From NCBI RefSeq assembly GCF_001552715.1, contig NZ_BCRS01000019.1:1-53713 (forward strand): a DNA stretch of 53,713 bases, written 5' to 3'. Positions 8,637 to 17,427 of this stretch are shown here, in pieces. The notes under the pieces were generated by a model, which was not told the DNA's origin, did not search any database, and saw only the letters and a program-made list of their open reading frames with translations. The first letter of the stretch is position 1; every line of letters begins with the position of its first letter. The position numbers and the translations under genes were made by a program. The DNA comes from Mycolicibacterium vaccae NBRC 14118 = CIP 105934 (GTDB lineage: Bacteria > Actinomycetota > Actinomycetes > Mycobacteriales > Mycobacteriaceae).

Positions 8637-9778
8637 AGCACGCGTACCTGACCCTCGAGCGCCGGGACGGTCTCGGGCAGGTGGTAGGTCGCGATCCCGT
8701 TGCGGAACATCACGTTCTCGCGGGCGTATTCGGGCAGGTGCTTGACGAGCCAACGTGGATCGTCGAACGTCCAGTGCGGGTAATCCGAGCTGTACAACAG
8801 GATTTTGTCGCACTCCATCCATTCGAATGCGCGCATCAGTTCGGTTTTGTCCTCGGGGTAGTCCAGTGGCTGGGTGGTGAACTTGATGTGGTCCTTGACG
8901 TATTCGCTCGGCTTACGCTTGATGTCCATCCAGGATTTCCGAGCCTCGTAGATGGCGTCCATGCGCCACATCAGCGGCAGGATCCAGCTGAAGGCGTGTT
9001 CGATGAAGACGATACGCAGGGTCGGGAAGCGGTCGAACACCCCGTCGAAGATCAGGCTCATCACCTGGTTGGCGGCCAGGAGTGAGTACGTCACCATGAA
9101 ATCGTGGTTGTAGCTGGGGAGGCCGACCGGCGGCATGGGGAGCTCGTCGTAGTTGCCGCGGCCCAGGTGGCAGCTGACAGTGATGTCGTGTTTAGTGGCT
9201 GCGGACCAGATCGGGTCGTACTTGGGATGTCCCCAGGACGGCCGAGGCTCGGCGTTGATGAGGATCTGCGCCATGTACGGGTGTCCGGCCCATTGTTCAA
9301 TTTCGCGAACGCACGCGTCGGGCTCCTCGATCGCCAGGCAGATCGAACCCCGCCAGCGCTGATGCCAGTTGTTGTGATCATCGAGCCAGTGGTTGGCTTG
9401 CCAGGTGTTGTGGGCGGAGCAGATCGCAGCGGTCGCCTCGGTCAGTCGACAAGTGCCGTGGATCGGCTCCAGAATCGCGATGTCGGCGCCGGCTTCCAGG
9501 ATCAGTTGCCTGAAAGCCAGATCGGGATCACTGCCGGCGAACTCACCGTCAGCGGGGAATGTGTCCACCCGCATCGCGCGGGCGTGCGCGTAATCAGGTG
9601 CGTCGTAGTAGATCTGTTCGCCGACGGGGCGGCTGAGGAAGTACTTGCTGCGCCACGGCTCCGGGATGTAGGGCGTCAGTTCCCCGATGCGGGGAACTGG
9701 ATGGACGTCGGAGTCGACGCAGCGCACATGGATGTGCTCCACGGGAATTGTGCGCTTCGCGGTATGAATTGCAGCCAT
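8633..9778 (-). CDS. Amidohydrolase-related TIM-barrel protein
   Basis: This 381-aa member of the amidohydrolase-2 superfamily shows CVDSDVHPVP (Asp-x-His type N-terminal metal site), VSCHLGRGN in the middle and LLYSSDYPHWTFDDP near the C-terminus, the last holding the conserved Asp. The start at 9778 is chosen because GAGGAA precedes that ATG at a proper distance; a TTG five codons upstream has none. It is the first enzyme gene after the ferredoxin and overlaps DUF35 by four bases. It is only loosely similar to the amidohydrolase at 4166-5410, so this is not a recent duplicate. Confidence 0.85.
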   Translation of the reverse strand: MAAIHTAKRTIPVEHIHVRCVDSDVHPVPRIGELTPYIPEPWRSKYFLSRPVGEQIYYDAPDYAHARAMRVDTFPADGEFAGSDPDLAFRQLILEAGADIAILEPIHGTCRLTEATAAICSAHNTWQANHWLDDHNNWHQRWRGSICLAIEEPDACVREIEQWAGHPYMAQILINAEPRPSWGHPKYDPIWSAATKHDITVSCHLGRGNYDELPMPPVGLPSYNHDFMVTYSLLAANQVMSLIFDGVFDRFPTLRIVFIEHAFSWILPLMWRMDAIYEARKSWMDIKRKPSEYVKDHIKFTTQPLDYPEDKTELMRAFEWMECDKILLYSSDYPHWTFDDPRWLVKHLPEYARENVMFRNGIATYHLPETVPALEGQVRVL

Positions 9779-9832
9779 CGAAATTCCTCGCAACTCGAAG
9801 GTCGGGCCGGTGTCGTTCGCTCCGTCAGTTCT

Positions 9833-10075
9833 CTACTGTATGGCTCGTTGGCCGCCGAGCTGCGACGTCGCCTCATCGGCGATGTGGTCGAGGACGATGG
9901 CCTGCTCTGGACACGATTGCGCAGCTTCGATCACGAACTTTTCGCGATCCGCCGGTGCCAGGGTCGTGACGGCGGACGCGCTACCGTCGACTTCGCTGAG
10001 CGTGAACATGTCGGGTGCGATCATCGCGCACAGCGTGTGCCCCTGGCAGCGGGCCGAATCTACGTGGACCTTCAC
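9833..10075 (-). CDS. [3Fe-4S]-type ferredoxin with CxxH motif
   Basis: This 80-aa ferredoxin is of the P450-associated mycobacterial type. Ligands are Cys10, Cys16 and Cys55 (followed by Pro). The second position of the usual CxxCxxC is His13 (CQGHTLC), which points to a [3Fe-4S] cluster or possibly an unusual His-coordinated one. It probably passes electrons to the P450 enzymes at 23989-25353 and 28913-30106. It is the first gene of the leftward operon, with box 1 promoter B directly upstream. No ferredoxin reductase gene is present in the window. Confidence 0.9.
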   Translation of the reverse strand: MKVHVDSARCQGHTLCAMIAPDMFTLSEVDGSASAVTTLAPADREKFVIEAAQSCPEQAIVLDHIADEATSQLGGQRAIQ

Positions 10076-10122
10076 GAATCTTCCTCCGGGAATGAGCGCC
10101 GACGAATACGCGTCCTGTGTGC

Positions 10123-10157
10123 AGCTAAACGCAGACAGACGACCTAGTCAACTATTT
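10123..10157 (-). promoter_or_regulatory. Box 1 promoter B (ferredoxin operon; divergent ALDH)
   Basis: On the minus strand AAATAGTTGACTAGGTC (10157-10141) supplies TTGACT (10151-10146). Then 17 nt later comes TTAGCT (10128-10123), identical to the -10-like hexamer of promoter E. It points to the ferredoxin gene starting at 10075, giving a short leader. The element lies in the divergent region with the aldehyde dehydrogenase gene (start 10234), so a bound regulator could control both directions. Confidence 0.7.
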
Positions 10158-10233
10158 CCGTGTTATCGTCGCCTCGCTATGGCTGGGGCGCGCTTTCGCG
10201 CCTCTGACGGAGCCAAGACGGTGGGAGGCATCG

Positions 10234-11730
10234 ATGCCAGCTCAGCACGCGACCGATACCGGACCAGGCACCTCGCTGAGGGGGACAGCCGACCGGAGAC
10301 TGCTCATCGACGGCCGATTGGCTCCGGCGGAGGGCGGGCAGGTGTACCCGTCGATCAACCCGGCAAACGGTCGGGTGATCGGGTATGCGCCAGACGCGTC
10401 TGCGGCGGATGCCGCAAGCGCCGTTTTGGCCGCCCGACGAGCCTTCGATGAGACCGATTGGCCGACCGATGTAGGGCTGCGTACGCGATGCCTCGAGCAG
10501 CTGCACAAGGCGTTGCTGGACCACCGTGAAGAGCTCAGGGAGTTGACGATCGCCGAGACGGGCGCGACCCGAATGCTGACCGAAGGTCCGCAGCTGGAGA
10601 ATCCGATCGGAGTGGTCGGATACTACACCGACCTGCTCAAGAAGTATTCGTTCGTCGAAGACCTCGGCACCGTCGAGAGCAGGGGACAGCGGCATCACCG
10701 CTGGGTGGAAAAGGAAGCAGCCGGCGTCGTCGCTGCGATCATCGCTTACAACTATCCGAACCAACTCGCGCTGGCCAAACTCGCTCCCGCATTGGCAGCG
10801 GGCTGCACGGTGGTACTCAAGGGTGCGCCGGACACGCCACTGGTCACGCTGGCCATCGGCGAGCTCATCCGCGAGCACACCGAAATTCCGCCGGGCGTCG
10901 TCAATGTCATCAGCGGCGCGGATCCGCAGGTCGGCGTGGTGCTGACGGAAAGTCCCGACGTGGATATGGTGACTTTCACCGGTTCCACCGCGACCGGTCG
11001 CCGAATAATGGCGGCAGGCAGTGAAACCCTCAAGAAGGTGTTCCTGGAACTCGGCGGAAAGTCGGCGATGATCGTGCTCGACGACGCCGACTTCGCCAGT
11101 GCCGCAATGATGGCAGCGTTCATGACCACTTCGCATGCGGGACAGGGCTGCGCCCTGATGACCCGGATGCTTGTGCCGCGGAAACATCACGACGAAACCG
11201 TCGAGATGCTCGCGCAGAACTTCGCCATGGTGGCCTACGGGGACCCGGCCGATCCCGCCAACTACATGGGCCCATTGATCAGCGAGCGGCAACGCGAGAA
11301 GGTCGACAGCATGGTGGCGCGAGCGATCTCCGAGGGCGCCACCCTGGTTACCGGCGGAAAAAAGGTGGACCCCGGCTACTTCTACGAACCCACGTTGCTG
11401 ACGGATGTCGACCCGCTCAGCGAGATCGCGCAGGAGGAGGTGTTCGGGCCGGTATTGGTCGTCCTTCCCTACCACGATGACGACGACGCGGTCCGGATCG
11501 CCAACGACTCGATCTACGGACTCTCCGGGGGCGTGTTCGGTGACGAGAAACGGGCGGTCGCCGTAGCGCGGCGGATCCGCACGGGGACACTGAGTATCAA
11601 CGGCGGCGACTACTCGGGCCCGGACTGTCCGTTCGGCGGTTACAAGCAGTCCGGCATCGGCCGCGAACTCGGTGTCGCCGGTCTCGAGGAGTTCCTGGAG
11701 CGCAAGACCTTCGCGGCGGCCGTCCAGTGA
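10234..11730 (+). CDS. Aldehyde dehydrogenase (catalytically complete)
   Basis: This 498-aa NAD(P)-dependent aldehyde dehydrogenase oxidises an aldehyde to the acid. Key residues are all present: Asn173 (AYNYPNQ), Glu272 (LELGGK), nucleophile Cys306 (GQGC), EEVFGP around 401-406, and the FTGST nucleotide-binding segment. The start ATG follows a GGGAGG sequence. The stop overlaps the GTG of the CoA-transferase gene (GTGA), so aldehyde oxidation is coupled with CoA activation. A close paralogue at 26843-28357 has lost its catalytic residues, and both genes lie divergently beside a box 1 element. Confidence 0.92.
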   Translation: MPAQHATDTGPGTSLRGTADRRLLIDGRLAPAEGGQVYPSINPANGRVIGYAPDASAADAASAVLAARRAFDETDWPTDVGLRTRCLEQLHKALLDHREELRELTIAETGATRMLTEGPQLENPIGVVGYYTDLLKKYSFVEDLGTVESRGQRHHRWVEKEAAGVVAAIIAYNYPNQLALAKLAPALAAGCTVVLKGAPDTPLVTLAIGELIREHTEIPPGVVNVISGADPQVGVVLTESPDVDMVTFTGSTATGRRIMAAGSETLKKVFLELGGKSAMIVLDDADFASAAMMAAFMTTSHAGQGCALMTRMLVPRKHHDETVEMLAQNFAMVAYGDPADPANYMGPLISERQREKVDSMVARAISEGATLVTGGKKVDPGYFYEPTLLTDVDPLSEIAQEEVFGPVLVVLPYHDDDDAVRIANDSIYGLSGGVFGDEKRAVAVARRIRTGTLSINGGDYSGPDCPFGGYKQSGIGRELGVAGLEEFLERKTFAAAVQ

Positions 11731-12932
11731 AGCCTTTGGAGGGCATCCGGGTTCTGGAAGTCGCCATGTACGGGTTCGTGCCGACGGCCGGTGCGGTGTT
11801 GGCCGAGTGGGGTGCCGACGTGACGAAGGTCGAGCATGCGGTGACGGGTGACCCGCAGCGCGGACTGCGCCAGGTCGGTGCGCTGGTCGTCGACGGAGAG
11901 CCGAATCCCAACGTCGACAACGCCAACCGCGGCAAGCGGAGCATCGGACTGGACATGTCGGTCCCGGTAGGCCGCGAGGTGCTCTACGACCTGGCGAGGA
12001 GTTCGGATGTCTTCCTGACCAGCTTCCTCCCGCAGGCGCGGACGAAGCTCGGCATCGACGTCGACGACATCCGCGCGGTCAATCCAGCGATCATTTACGC
12101 CAGGGGCAGCGCGTTCGGGCCGCGTGGGCCCGAAGCCGACAAGGGCGGCTACGACATGACCGCGTTCTGGTGCCGTGCGGGCGCGGCCGCGACGGTCACC
12201 CCGCCGGAGATCGACGGTTTGATCAGCCTCCCAGGCCCCGCATACGGGGACACGATCTCCGGGACCAACCTGGCCGGCGGGGTCGCGGCGGCGCTGCTCA
12301 AGCGCGAGCGTACCGGTGAGCCGTCGGTGATCGACGTCTCGCTGCTGAGCAGCGGCGTCTGGGCGATGGGGCACACCATCTCCCTCACCAACCACCTGGG
12401 CCAACGCCTGGTCGCCCAACCTGCCAACGCGAACCGGTCGCCGAACAACCCGCTGGTCGGCCTCTATCCGACGGCCGACAACCGATACATCTCGTTCGTG
12501 ATGATGCAACCGACGAAGTTCTGGGCGGACGTGTGTCGGCACATGGACATGCCCGAACTCGCCGACGACCCGCGGTTCGGCACCGCCGAGTCCATCGCGG
12601 CAAATACACCGGTGGCCGCGGACATCCTGGCGAAGGCCATGGCGACCCGAACGCTGGTCGAATGGTCCGAACGGTTCGCGACCTTGGCCGGTCCGTGGGC
12701 GCCGGTGCAGGACACCCTCCAGGTCGCGCGGGACGTTCAGGTCCGGGCCAATGAGTACCTCGTGCGGACAGGCGAACTGGAACTGGTGACCAATCCGGTG
12801 CAGTTCGACGTCACCGCGCCGAACGTCGGACCGGCGCCGAAGTTCGCGGAGCAGACCGACGAGATCCTCGCAGGGCTGGGTCTGGACTGGGACCAGATCA
12901 TCGAATTGAAGGCGCAGGGCGCCGTCACCTGA
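11727..12932 (+). CDS. CaiB/BaiF family III CoA transferase
   Basis: This 401-aa family III CoA transferase moves CoA between a donor acyl-CoA and a carboxylic acid through an aspartyl-CoA intermediate. Family landmarks are PLEGIRVLEV at the N-terminus, NRGKRSIGLDM around residue 67, and PAYGD with the probable catalytic Asp175. The GTG start overlaps the aldehyde dehydrogenase stop. It is followed 40 bp later by an acyl-CoA ligase gene, giving two alternative ways to activate the acid made by the dehydrogenase. Confidence 0.9.
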   Translation: MKPLEGIRVLEVAMYGFVPTAGAVLAEWGADVTKVEHAVTGDPQRGLRQVGALVVDGEPNPNVDNANRGKRSIGLDMSVPVGREVLYDLARSSDVFLTSFLPQARTKLGIDVDDIRAVNPAIIYARGSAFGPRGPEADKGGYDMTAFWCRAGAAATVTPPEIDGLISLPGPAYGDTISGTNLAGGVAAALLKRERTGEPSVIDVSLLSSGVWAMGHTISLTNHLGQRLVAQPANANRSPNNPLVGLYPTADNRYISFVMMQPTKFWADVCRHMDMPELADDPRFGTAESIAANTPVAADILAKAMATRTLVEWSERFATLAGPWAPVQDTLQVARDVQVRANEYLVRTGELELVTNPVQFDVTAPNVGPAPKFAEQTDEILAGLGLDWDQIIELKAQGAVT

Positions 12933-12972
12933 CGATCTGGATGCAGAATCGGAAGGAGGATTGGAAAGCGAT

Positions 12973-14550
12973 ATGATTCCGAACCGCACTGCCGATCGGC
13001 AGCCCAGGCGGATGTCACCGGATTGGCATGCCGCGGTGACTCCTGAGGCACTGGCCATCGTCATGGCGCATAGCGGCGAGACGGTCACCTATGGCCAGCT
13101 CGACGACCGGTCGAGACGGTTCGCGACCGCGCTCCGGCAACAGGGTCTTCGAGCCGGCGATCATGTAGCGCTGCTGATGGGCAACGAGCGCGCCTTCCTC
13201 GAGGTGGCGTGGGCGGCGCAGCGTGCCGGCTTGTACTACACCGCGATCAACAGCCACCTGCGATCACGCGAGGTCCAGTATGTTCTGGATGATTGTCGGG
13301 CCACCGCGCTGGTGTGCAGTGCCGACCTGGCCGCGGTGGCGGCGGGCCTCGACGTCTCCAGGATCCCGGTCCGCGTCTCGGCCGGTGGCCACCTGCGGGG
13401 GTTCGTGCACTACGACGACGTTTTGGCGTCCTCGCCCGCCGGCCCGGTGCAGGGGGAGCGTGAAGGCCGCGAGATGCTGTACTCGTCGGGCACCACGGGC
13501 TTCCCGAAAGGCGTGCGTAAACCACTGCCCTGCAACGCATTTGGCGATCCGTCCTCGGTACCCGCCCAGATCGCCGCCGGCATGACCGATGGCAGCGGTG
13601 CTGGCTCGGTGTACCTATGTCCGGCTCCGTTGTATCACTCTGCTCCGCTGGTCGGCTCGATGTCCTGGCATCGAGTAGGTGGAACCGTGGTGGTGATGGA
13701 GAAATTTGATCCCCGCGAGTGCCTCGAGCTTATCGAGCGATACCGGATCACCGATGCGCAGTTCGTACCGACGATGTTCGTGCGCATGCTCCGGTTGCCC
13801 GACGATGTTCGCGCGGGCTACGACGTGTCCACTCTGCGCAGAGTGTTGCACACCGGCGCGCCCTGCTCGATCGCGGTCAAACAGCAGATGCTCCAGTGGT
13901 GGGGACCGATCATCGACGAGTACTACTCGGGAACCGAGGATCTGGGCGCGACCTACATCTCGGCACAGGAGTGGCTGCGCCATCCAGGCTCGGTGGGCAA
14001 GCCCATAGAGGACTGTCACGTCGTCGGCCCGGACGGCCAGGAGTTAGAGGCCCGGGAAGTGGGGGTGGTCTACTTCTCCGGCGGCCGGCCCTTCGAATAC
14101 CACAACGACAACCTCAGGACTCGGTCGGTAACCAACGACAAAGGCTGGCGGACGCTGGGTGACATGGGCTTCCTCGACGAGGAGGGATATCTGTACCTGA
14201 CCGACCGTCAGGCCCACATGATCATCTCCGGCGGCGTGAACATCTACCCACAAGAAACCGAAAACCTCCTCCTTGGCCACCCGGCAGTCGTCGATGTCGC
14301 AGTCATCGGTGTACCCGACGAGGAGATGGGCGAAGCCGTCAAAGCTGTTGTCCAGCTGGCAGAGTGGGCAAAGCCTACGGTCAGTCTGAAATCCGAACTG
14401 ATCGCGTTCTGCCGCGCGGAGTTGGCCGCCTACAAGTGCCCGCGGACCGTCGACTTCGTCGACGCCCTACCCCGGGATCCCAACGGCAAACTGTACAAAC
14501 GGTTGGTTCGGGAGCGCTATTGGGCAGATCACGAGTCACGCGTGAACTGA
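12973..14550 (+). CDS. AMP-dependent acyl-CoA synthetase/ligase
   Basis: This 525-aa ANL-superfamily enzyme activates a carboxylic acid to its acyl-CoA through an acyl-adenylate. The P-loop-like motif YSSGTTGFPKGV lies at 170-181, YYSGTED forms the A5 motif, the hinge region has MIISGGVNIYP, and the catalytic Lys506 is in DPNGKLYKR. AAGGAGGA precedes the gene and the ATG at 12973 is preferred; the TTG at 12961 is too close to it. It closes the ALDH-CoA transferase-ligase operon. The last bases of the gene recur in a 25-codon relic at 23904-23978, so a second ligase gene once existed in the island. Confidence 0.9.
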   Translation: MIPNRTADRQPRRMSPDWHAAVTPEALAIVMAHSGETVTYGQLDDRSRRFATALRQQGLRAGDHVALLMGNERAFLEVAWAAQRAGLYYTAINSHLRSREVQYVLDDCRATALVCSADLAAVAAGLDVSRIPVRVSAGGHLRGFVHYDDVLASSPAGPVQGEREGREMLYSSGTTGFPKGVRKPLPCNAFGDPSSVPAQIAAGMTDGSGAGSVYLCPAPLYHSAPLVGSMSWHRVGGTVVVMEKFDPRECLELIERYRITDAQFVPTMFVRMLRLPDDVRAGYDVSTLRRVLHTGAPCSIAVKQQMLQWWGPIIDEYYSGTEDLGATYISAQEWLRHPGSVGKPIEDCHVVGPDGQELEAREVGVVYFSGGRPFEYHNDNLRTRSVTNDKGWRTLGDMGFLDEEGYLYLTDRQAHMIISGGVNIYPQETENLLLGHPAVVDVAVIGVPDEEMGEAVKAVVQLAEWAKPTVSLKSELIAFCRAELAAYKCPRTVDFVDALPRDPNGKLYKRLVRERYWADHESRVN

Positions 14551-14573
14551 GCGTGCGACCGAGAACTCGCCCG

Positions 14574-15405
14574 GTTGGCGACTACGAGATGCCGGCGAAC
14601 TTCAGCTGGGGTGGAATGCCCTATGAGCTTGTGTATGAGCAACTGAAGCTGTTCGCAGACAAGGTGCTCCCGGACCTGAAGGCTGAGGCGGTAGGTGAGT
14701 CGGCGACCGATGAAGGCATCGTGTGCCGGGAATATGGCGAACCCGAAGATCTCGTGATCGATAAATTACCCGATCTGACAGCGGATCCGGGCGAGCTCGT
14801 GATACGGGTGCGCGCCGCTGCGGTCACTATCCGGATGCCCGGTTGATCGGCGGCAGGTATCAGGTCGAGGTACCGCCACCGTTCAGTCCGGGTAGCGAGA
14901 TGGCCGGTGAGGTGCTCGCCGTGGGTGACGGTGTGAACTACCGGCCGGGTGCTCGGGTGTCCGCGGCGACTTTCGTTGGTGCGTTCGCCGAGCAGGCTGT
15001 CGTCGATGCCCGTGCAGTGTCACCGATACCGGACGGTATCGACTACGCAGAGGTGGCCGCATTCGGCGTCACCTATCGCACCGCCTACTACGGCGTTGCG
15101 CACCGTGCCCCCGGTGCGACCGGGCGACTGGGTGGTCGTGCTCGGGGCAGCGGGGGTATCGGCCTCGCAGCGGTGGACATCGGGAAGCTGCTCGGAGGCA
15201 GGGTCTTGGCGGCGGCCTCCGGCCAGGCCAAGCTCGACCTGTGCCGTGAGCGCGGCGCCGAGGCGTGCGGGACTACGACCGTGAGGATCTGCGCGAGCGG
15301 ATCAAGGAGATCACCGGCAAGGGTGGCGCTCAGATAGTCATCGATCCAGTCGGCGGACCCTATTCCCTGGCCGCGCTTCGTGGTCTGGGGAGGCGCGGCA
15401 TCTGA
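14574..15405 (+). pseudogene. Decayed fusion of luciferase-like monooxygenase and quinone oxidoreductase
   Basis: This is a degenerate copy of the adjacent gene pair at 34905-36999. It opens with the last about 37 codons of the luciferase-like monooxygenase (VGDYEMPANFSWGGMPYELV). It then runs in the same frame into the N-terminus of the MDR oxidoreductase (VCREYGEPEDLVIDKLPDL), with the original stop and spacer lost. At about 14825 the frame breaks (RAAAVTIRMPG instead of RAAAVNYPDV). It resumes as IGGRYQVEVPPPFSPGSEMA, breaks again near 15110, and ends truncated at a stop at 15403-15405. It follows the ligase gene directly and cannot yield a working enzyme. Confidence 0.88.
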
Positions 15406-15467
15406 GCTGCGCCCCTTGTGAAATCTGAGCATCAGACGTGCGACAGGAATGAGTCAGGCTGCCCTAC

Positions 15468-15974
15468 TCAGGCGGTCTGGTCGAGTCTGAACGGCATCGT
15501 GATCTGAGTTTGCAGATTGCGGCCGCAGGCACCGCTGACTCCGGTGGTTTCGTCCCAGCCTGCCCACGTCTGCGAGTTCCTGACCGCCTGCCCTTCCTCG
15601 TCGACGGGGTAGAACTTGAATATCTGCTGGCCGGGATAAGTGGTGACGCCGTCAGGACACTTCATCCAGTCCGGCAGAGTCCGCCTCACGAACCACTGCC
15701 CGGCCATGTTGCGGACTTCGGCGGTCCATCCCTGATCGCTGGTCACCGTACCGGCGCACAAGTCGGCCAGACTGCACGTGGTCTGAATTGTCCAGGTGCT
15801 TCTGACAGTCGCCTGTTGTTCGAAGCGTGAGTTGGTTTTGGCTTGGAAACCCAACGACGACGCCCGGTAGGTCCCGTTGAGCGCTCCGGCGGTGTCCGCG
15901 CGGACTGTCGGAGGGCAGGAGATGTGAACCAGCGCAATGACAACCGTCATCGACGCCAGTGCAAGTACGCGCAT
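15468..15974 (-). CDS. Secreted mycobacterial hypothetical protein
   Basis: This is a 168-aa exported protein. The start ATG at 15974 has GGAGAGG upstream and gives a Sec signal peptide, MRVLALASMTVVIALVHI, with likely cleavage near the Ala/Asp residues at about 27-30. The mature part begins GTYRASSLGFQAKTN and has several Cys residues that could form disulfides (TTCSLADLC, MKCPDG, GACGRN). I recall similar small secreted proteins in mycobacteria, but no function is known to me. It is divergent from the mce operon, so a role at the cell envelope beside Mce proteins is plausible but unproven. Confidence 0.72.
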   Translation of the reverse strand: MRVLALASMTVVIALVHISCPPTVRADTAGALNGTYRASSLGFQAKTNSRFEQQATVRSTWTIQTTCSLADLCAGTVTSDQGWTAEVRNMAGQWFVRRTLPDWMKCPDGVTTYPGQQIFKFYPVDEEGQAVRNSQTWAGWDETTGVSGACGRNLQTQITMPFRLDQTA

Positions 15975-16023
15975 TGCCTCTCCATCCGAGATGATCCGCG
16001 ACGACTGTTCGCGCGCAACTCTA

Positions 16024-16058
16024 AAATAGTTGACTCGGTCCGCGTTATGGGCTTGTAT
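16024..16058 (+). promoter_or_regulatory. Box 1 promoter C (mce operon)
   Basis: AAATAGTTGACTCGGTC (16024-16040) carries TTGACT (16030-16035), and after 17 nt TTGTAT (16053-16058) follows. It is the only one of the five box 1 elements on the plus strand, and it points at mceA, leaving a leader of about 175 nt. The secreted-protein gene (start 15974) diverges from it. Sharing this element with four catabolic promoters links mce import with the degradation genes. Confidence 0.7.
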
Positions 16059-16239
16059 CAAAAAGTTCGATTCGGCGGCTTGCCAGGCTCGGAGGTGAGG
16101 GTGTGAAGATGCCCGACGTCGCGTACGCGTGGCTCAGGCTCGCTGAGTCGGTACCAGTGCTCGGGGGTGCAAGTGCTCGATTCCCACTCCGCTGCGGGCA
16201 GGCCGAGGGCACCTCGTTCACACAGCGGCGAAGCCTCGC

Positions 16240-17427
16240 ATGAACAGCGCAGTCGTGCGACCCTTGCTCGGGCTGACCTTCGTCGCGGTGATCGCTGCGC
16301 TTGGCGCCGGCGCCGCGTTCCTGTTCCGCGGTGGGGCAACAGACAGCGTGCCTGCGATGGTGCTCTCCCCGCGAGCCGGTCTGGTCTTGAATCCCGACGC
16401 GAAGGTGAAGTTCCACGGCGTCCAGGTGGGGAAAGTCTCCGCGATCGAGAGCATGCCGGACGGCCAAGCGGCGATTCACCTGGCGATCGATGCCGCGTGG
16501 GCACACTTGATTCCAGCCGATACGCGCGTAAGCATCGACTCCACAACGGTATTTGGCGCCAAGTCCGTCTCACTCGTGCCGCCGAGGGAACCATCGGCAG
16601 AAACGCTGGAAGCTGGGCAGGTACTGAATTCCGAGAACGTGACCGTCGAAATCAACACAGTGTTCGAGCGGCTCACCTCGGTTCTGTCGAAGGTCGAACC
16701 GGCGAAACTCAGCCAGACCCTCGGGGCTATCGCCACAGCTTTCGACGGACGGGGCGAGAGATTCGGTCAGGCGCTGGTTGACTTCGATGCGTACCTGGCC
16801 GAGATCGAGCCGAGCCTGCCCTCGCTCAGCCACGACATCGAGGTGATGCCAGAGGTCCTGAGTGCTTACGCTGACGCAGCACCGGACTTGCTGGGCATCG
16901 TGGACAGTGCCACGAGAATTAGCGAGAGCATCGTCGAAGTGCAATCCGATCTCGACACATTCCTGATCAGTGCGATCGGCTTGGCAGACACCGGTAGCGA
17001 CGTCATCGGATCCAACCGGGCCGCGTTGACCGATGTATTACAGCTGTTGGTCCCGACCACCGATCTGACGAACGAGTACAACACCGGGCTCACCTGTGCC
17101 CTCCAGGGCCTCGAGCGGATGGCGAACGTGCCTCCGTCGGTGGTCCCCGGCGTCCTGACCTCGTTCGGACTCACCCTGGGTGCCGAGAGATACCGGTACC
17201 CCGAGAATCTCCCCAAGGTGGCGGCCACCGGCGGCCCCCATTGCTTCGCTCTGCCCGACACCCCGCCCGGATACCGCACGCCGCAACTGATCACCGACAT
17301 CGGTGTCCAGTCCACCCAGTACGGAAACCACGGGATCGTATTGAACGCGGACGGGCTCAAACAGTTGCTGTTCGGGTCCATCTCAGGGCCGCCACGCAAC
17401 TCTGCACAGATCGGGCCAACCGGGTGA
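16240..17427 (+). CDS. mceA: Mce family protein, first gene of operon (MceA)
   Basis: This 395-aa protein is MceA-like by position and sequence. An N-terminal membrane anchor (LLGLTFVAVIAALGAGAAFL) is followed by one MlaD/Mce domain (residues about 38-120; VKFHGVQVGKVSAIE) and a long helical region. Mce proteins form a periplasm-spanning hexameric tube that conducts lipids to the YrbE/MceG ABC importer. Normally two yrbE genes precede mceA; here a pseudogene and the secreted-protein gene do. The Shine-Dalgarno sequence is weak. The stop overlaps the mceB GTG (GTGA). Confidence 0.88.
   Translation: MNSAVVRPLLGLTFVAVIAALGAGAAFLFRGGATDSVPAMVLSPRAGLVLNPDAKVKFHGVQVGKVSAIESMPDGQAAIHLAIDAAWAHLIPADTRVSIDSTTVFGAKSVSLVPPREPSAETLEAGQVLNSENVTVEINTVFERLTSVLSKVEPAKLSQTLGAIATAFDGRGERFGQALVDFDAYLAEIEPSLPSLSHDIEVMPEVLSAYADAAPDLLGIVDSATRISESIVEVQSDLDTFLISAIGLADTGSDVIGSNRAALTDVLQLLVPTTDLTNEYNTGLTCALQGLERMANVPPSVVPGVLTSFGLTLGAERYRYPENLPKVAATGGPHCFALPDTPPGYRTPQLITDIGVQSTQYGNHGIVLNADGLKQLLFGSISGPPRNSAQIGPTG

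Noticed and set aside
16167..16781. A 204-codon frame at the start of the mce operon
   Set aside because: It overlaps mceA in another frame and has the composition of a shadow frame (Arg/Gly/Ala rich).
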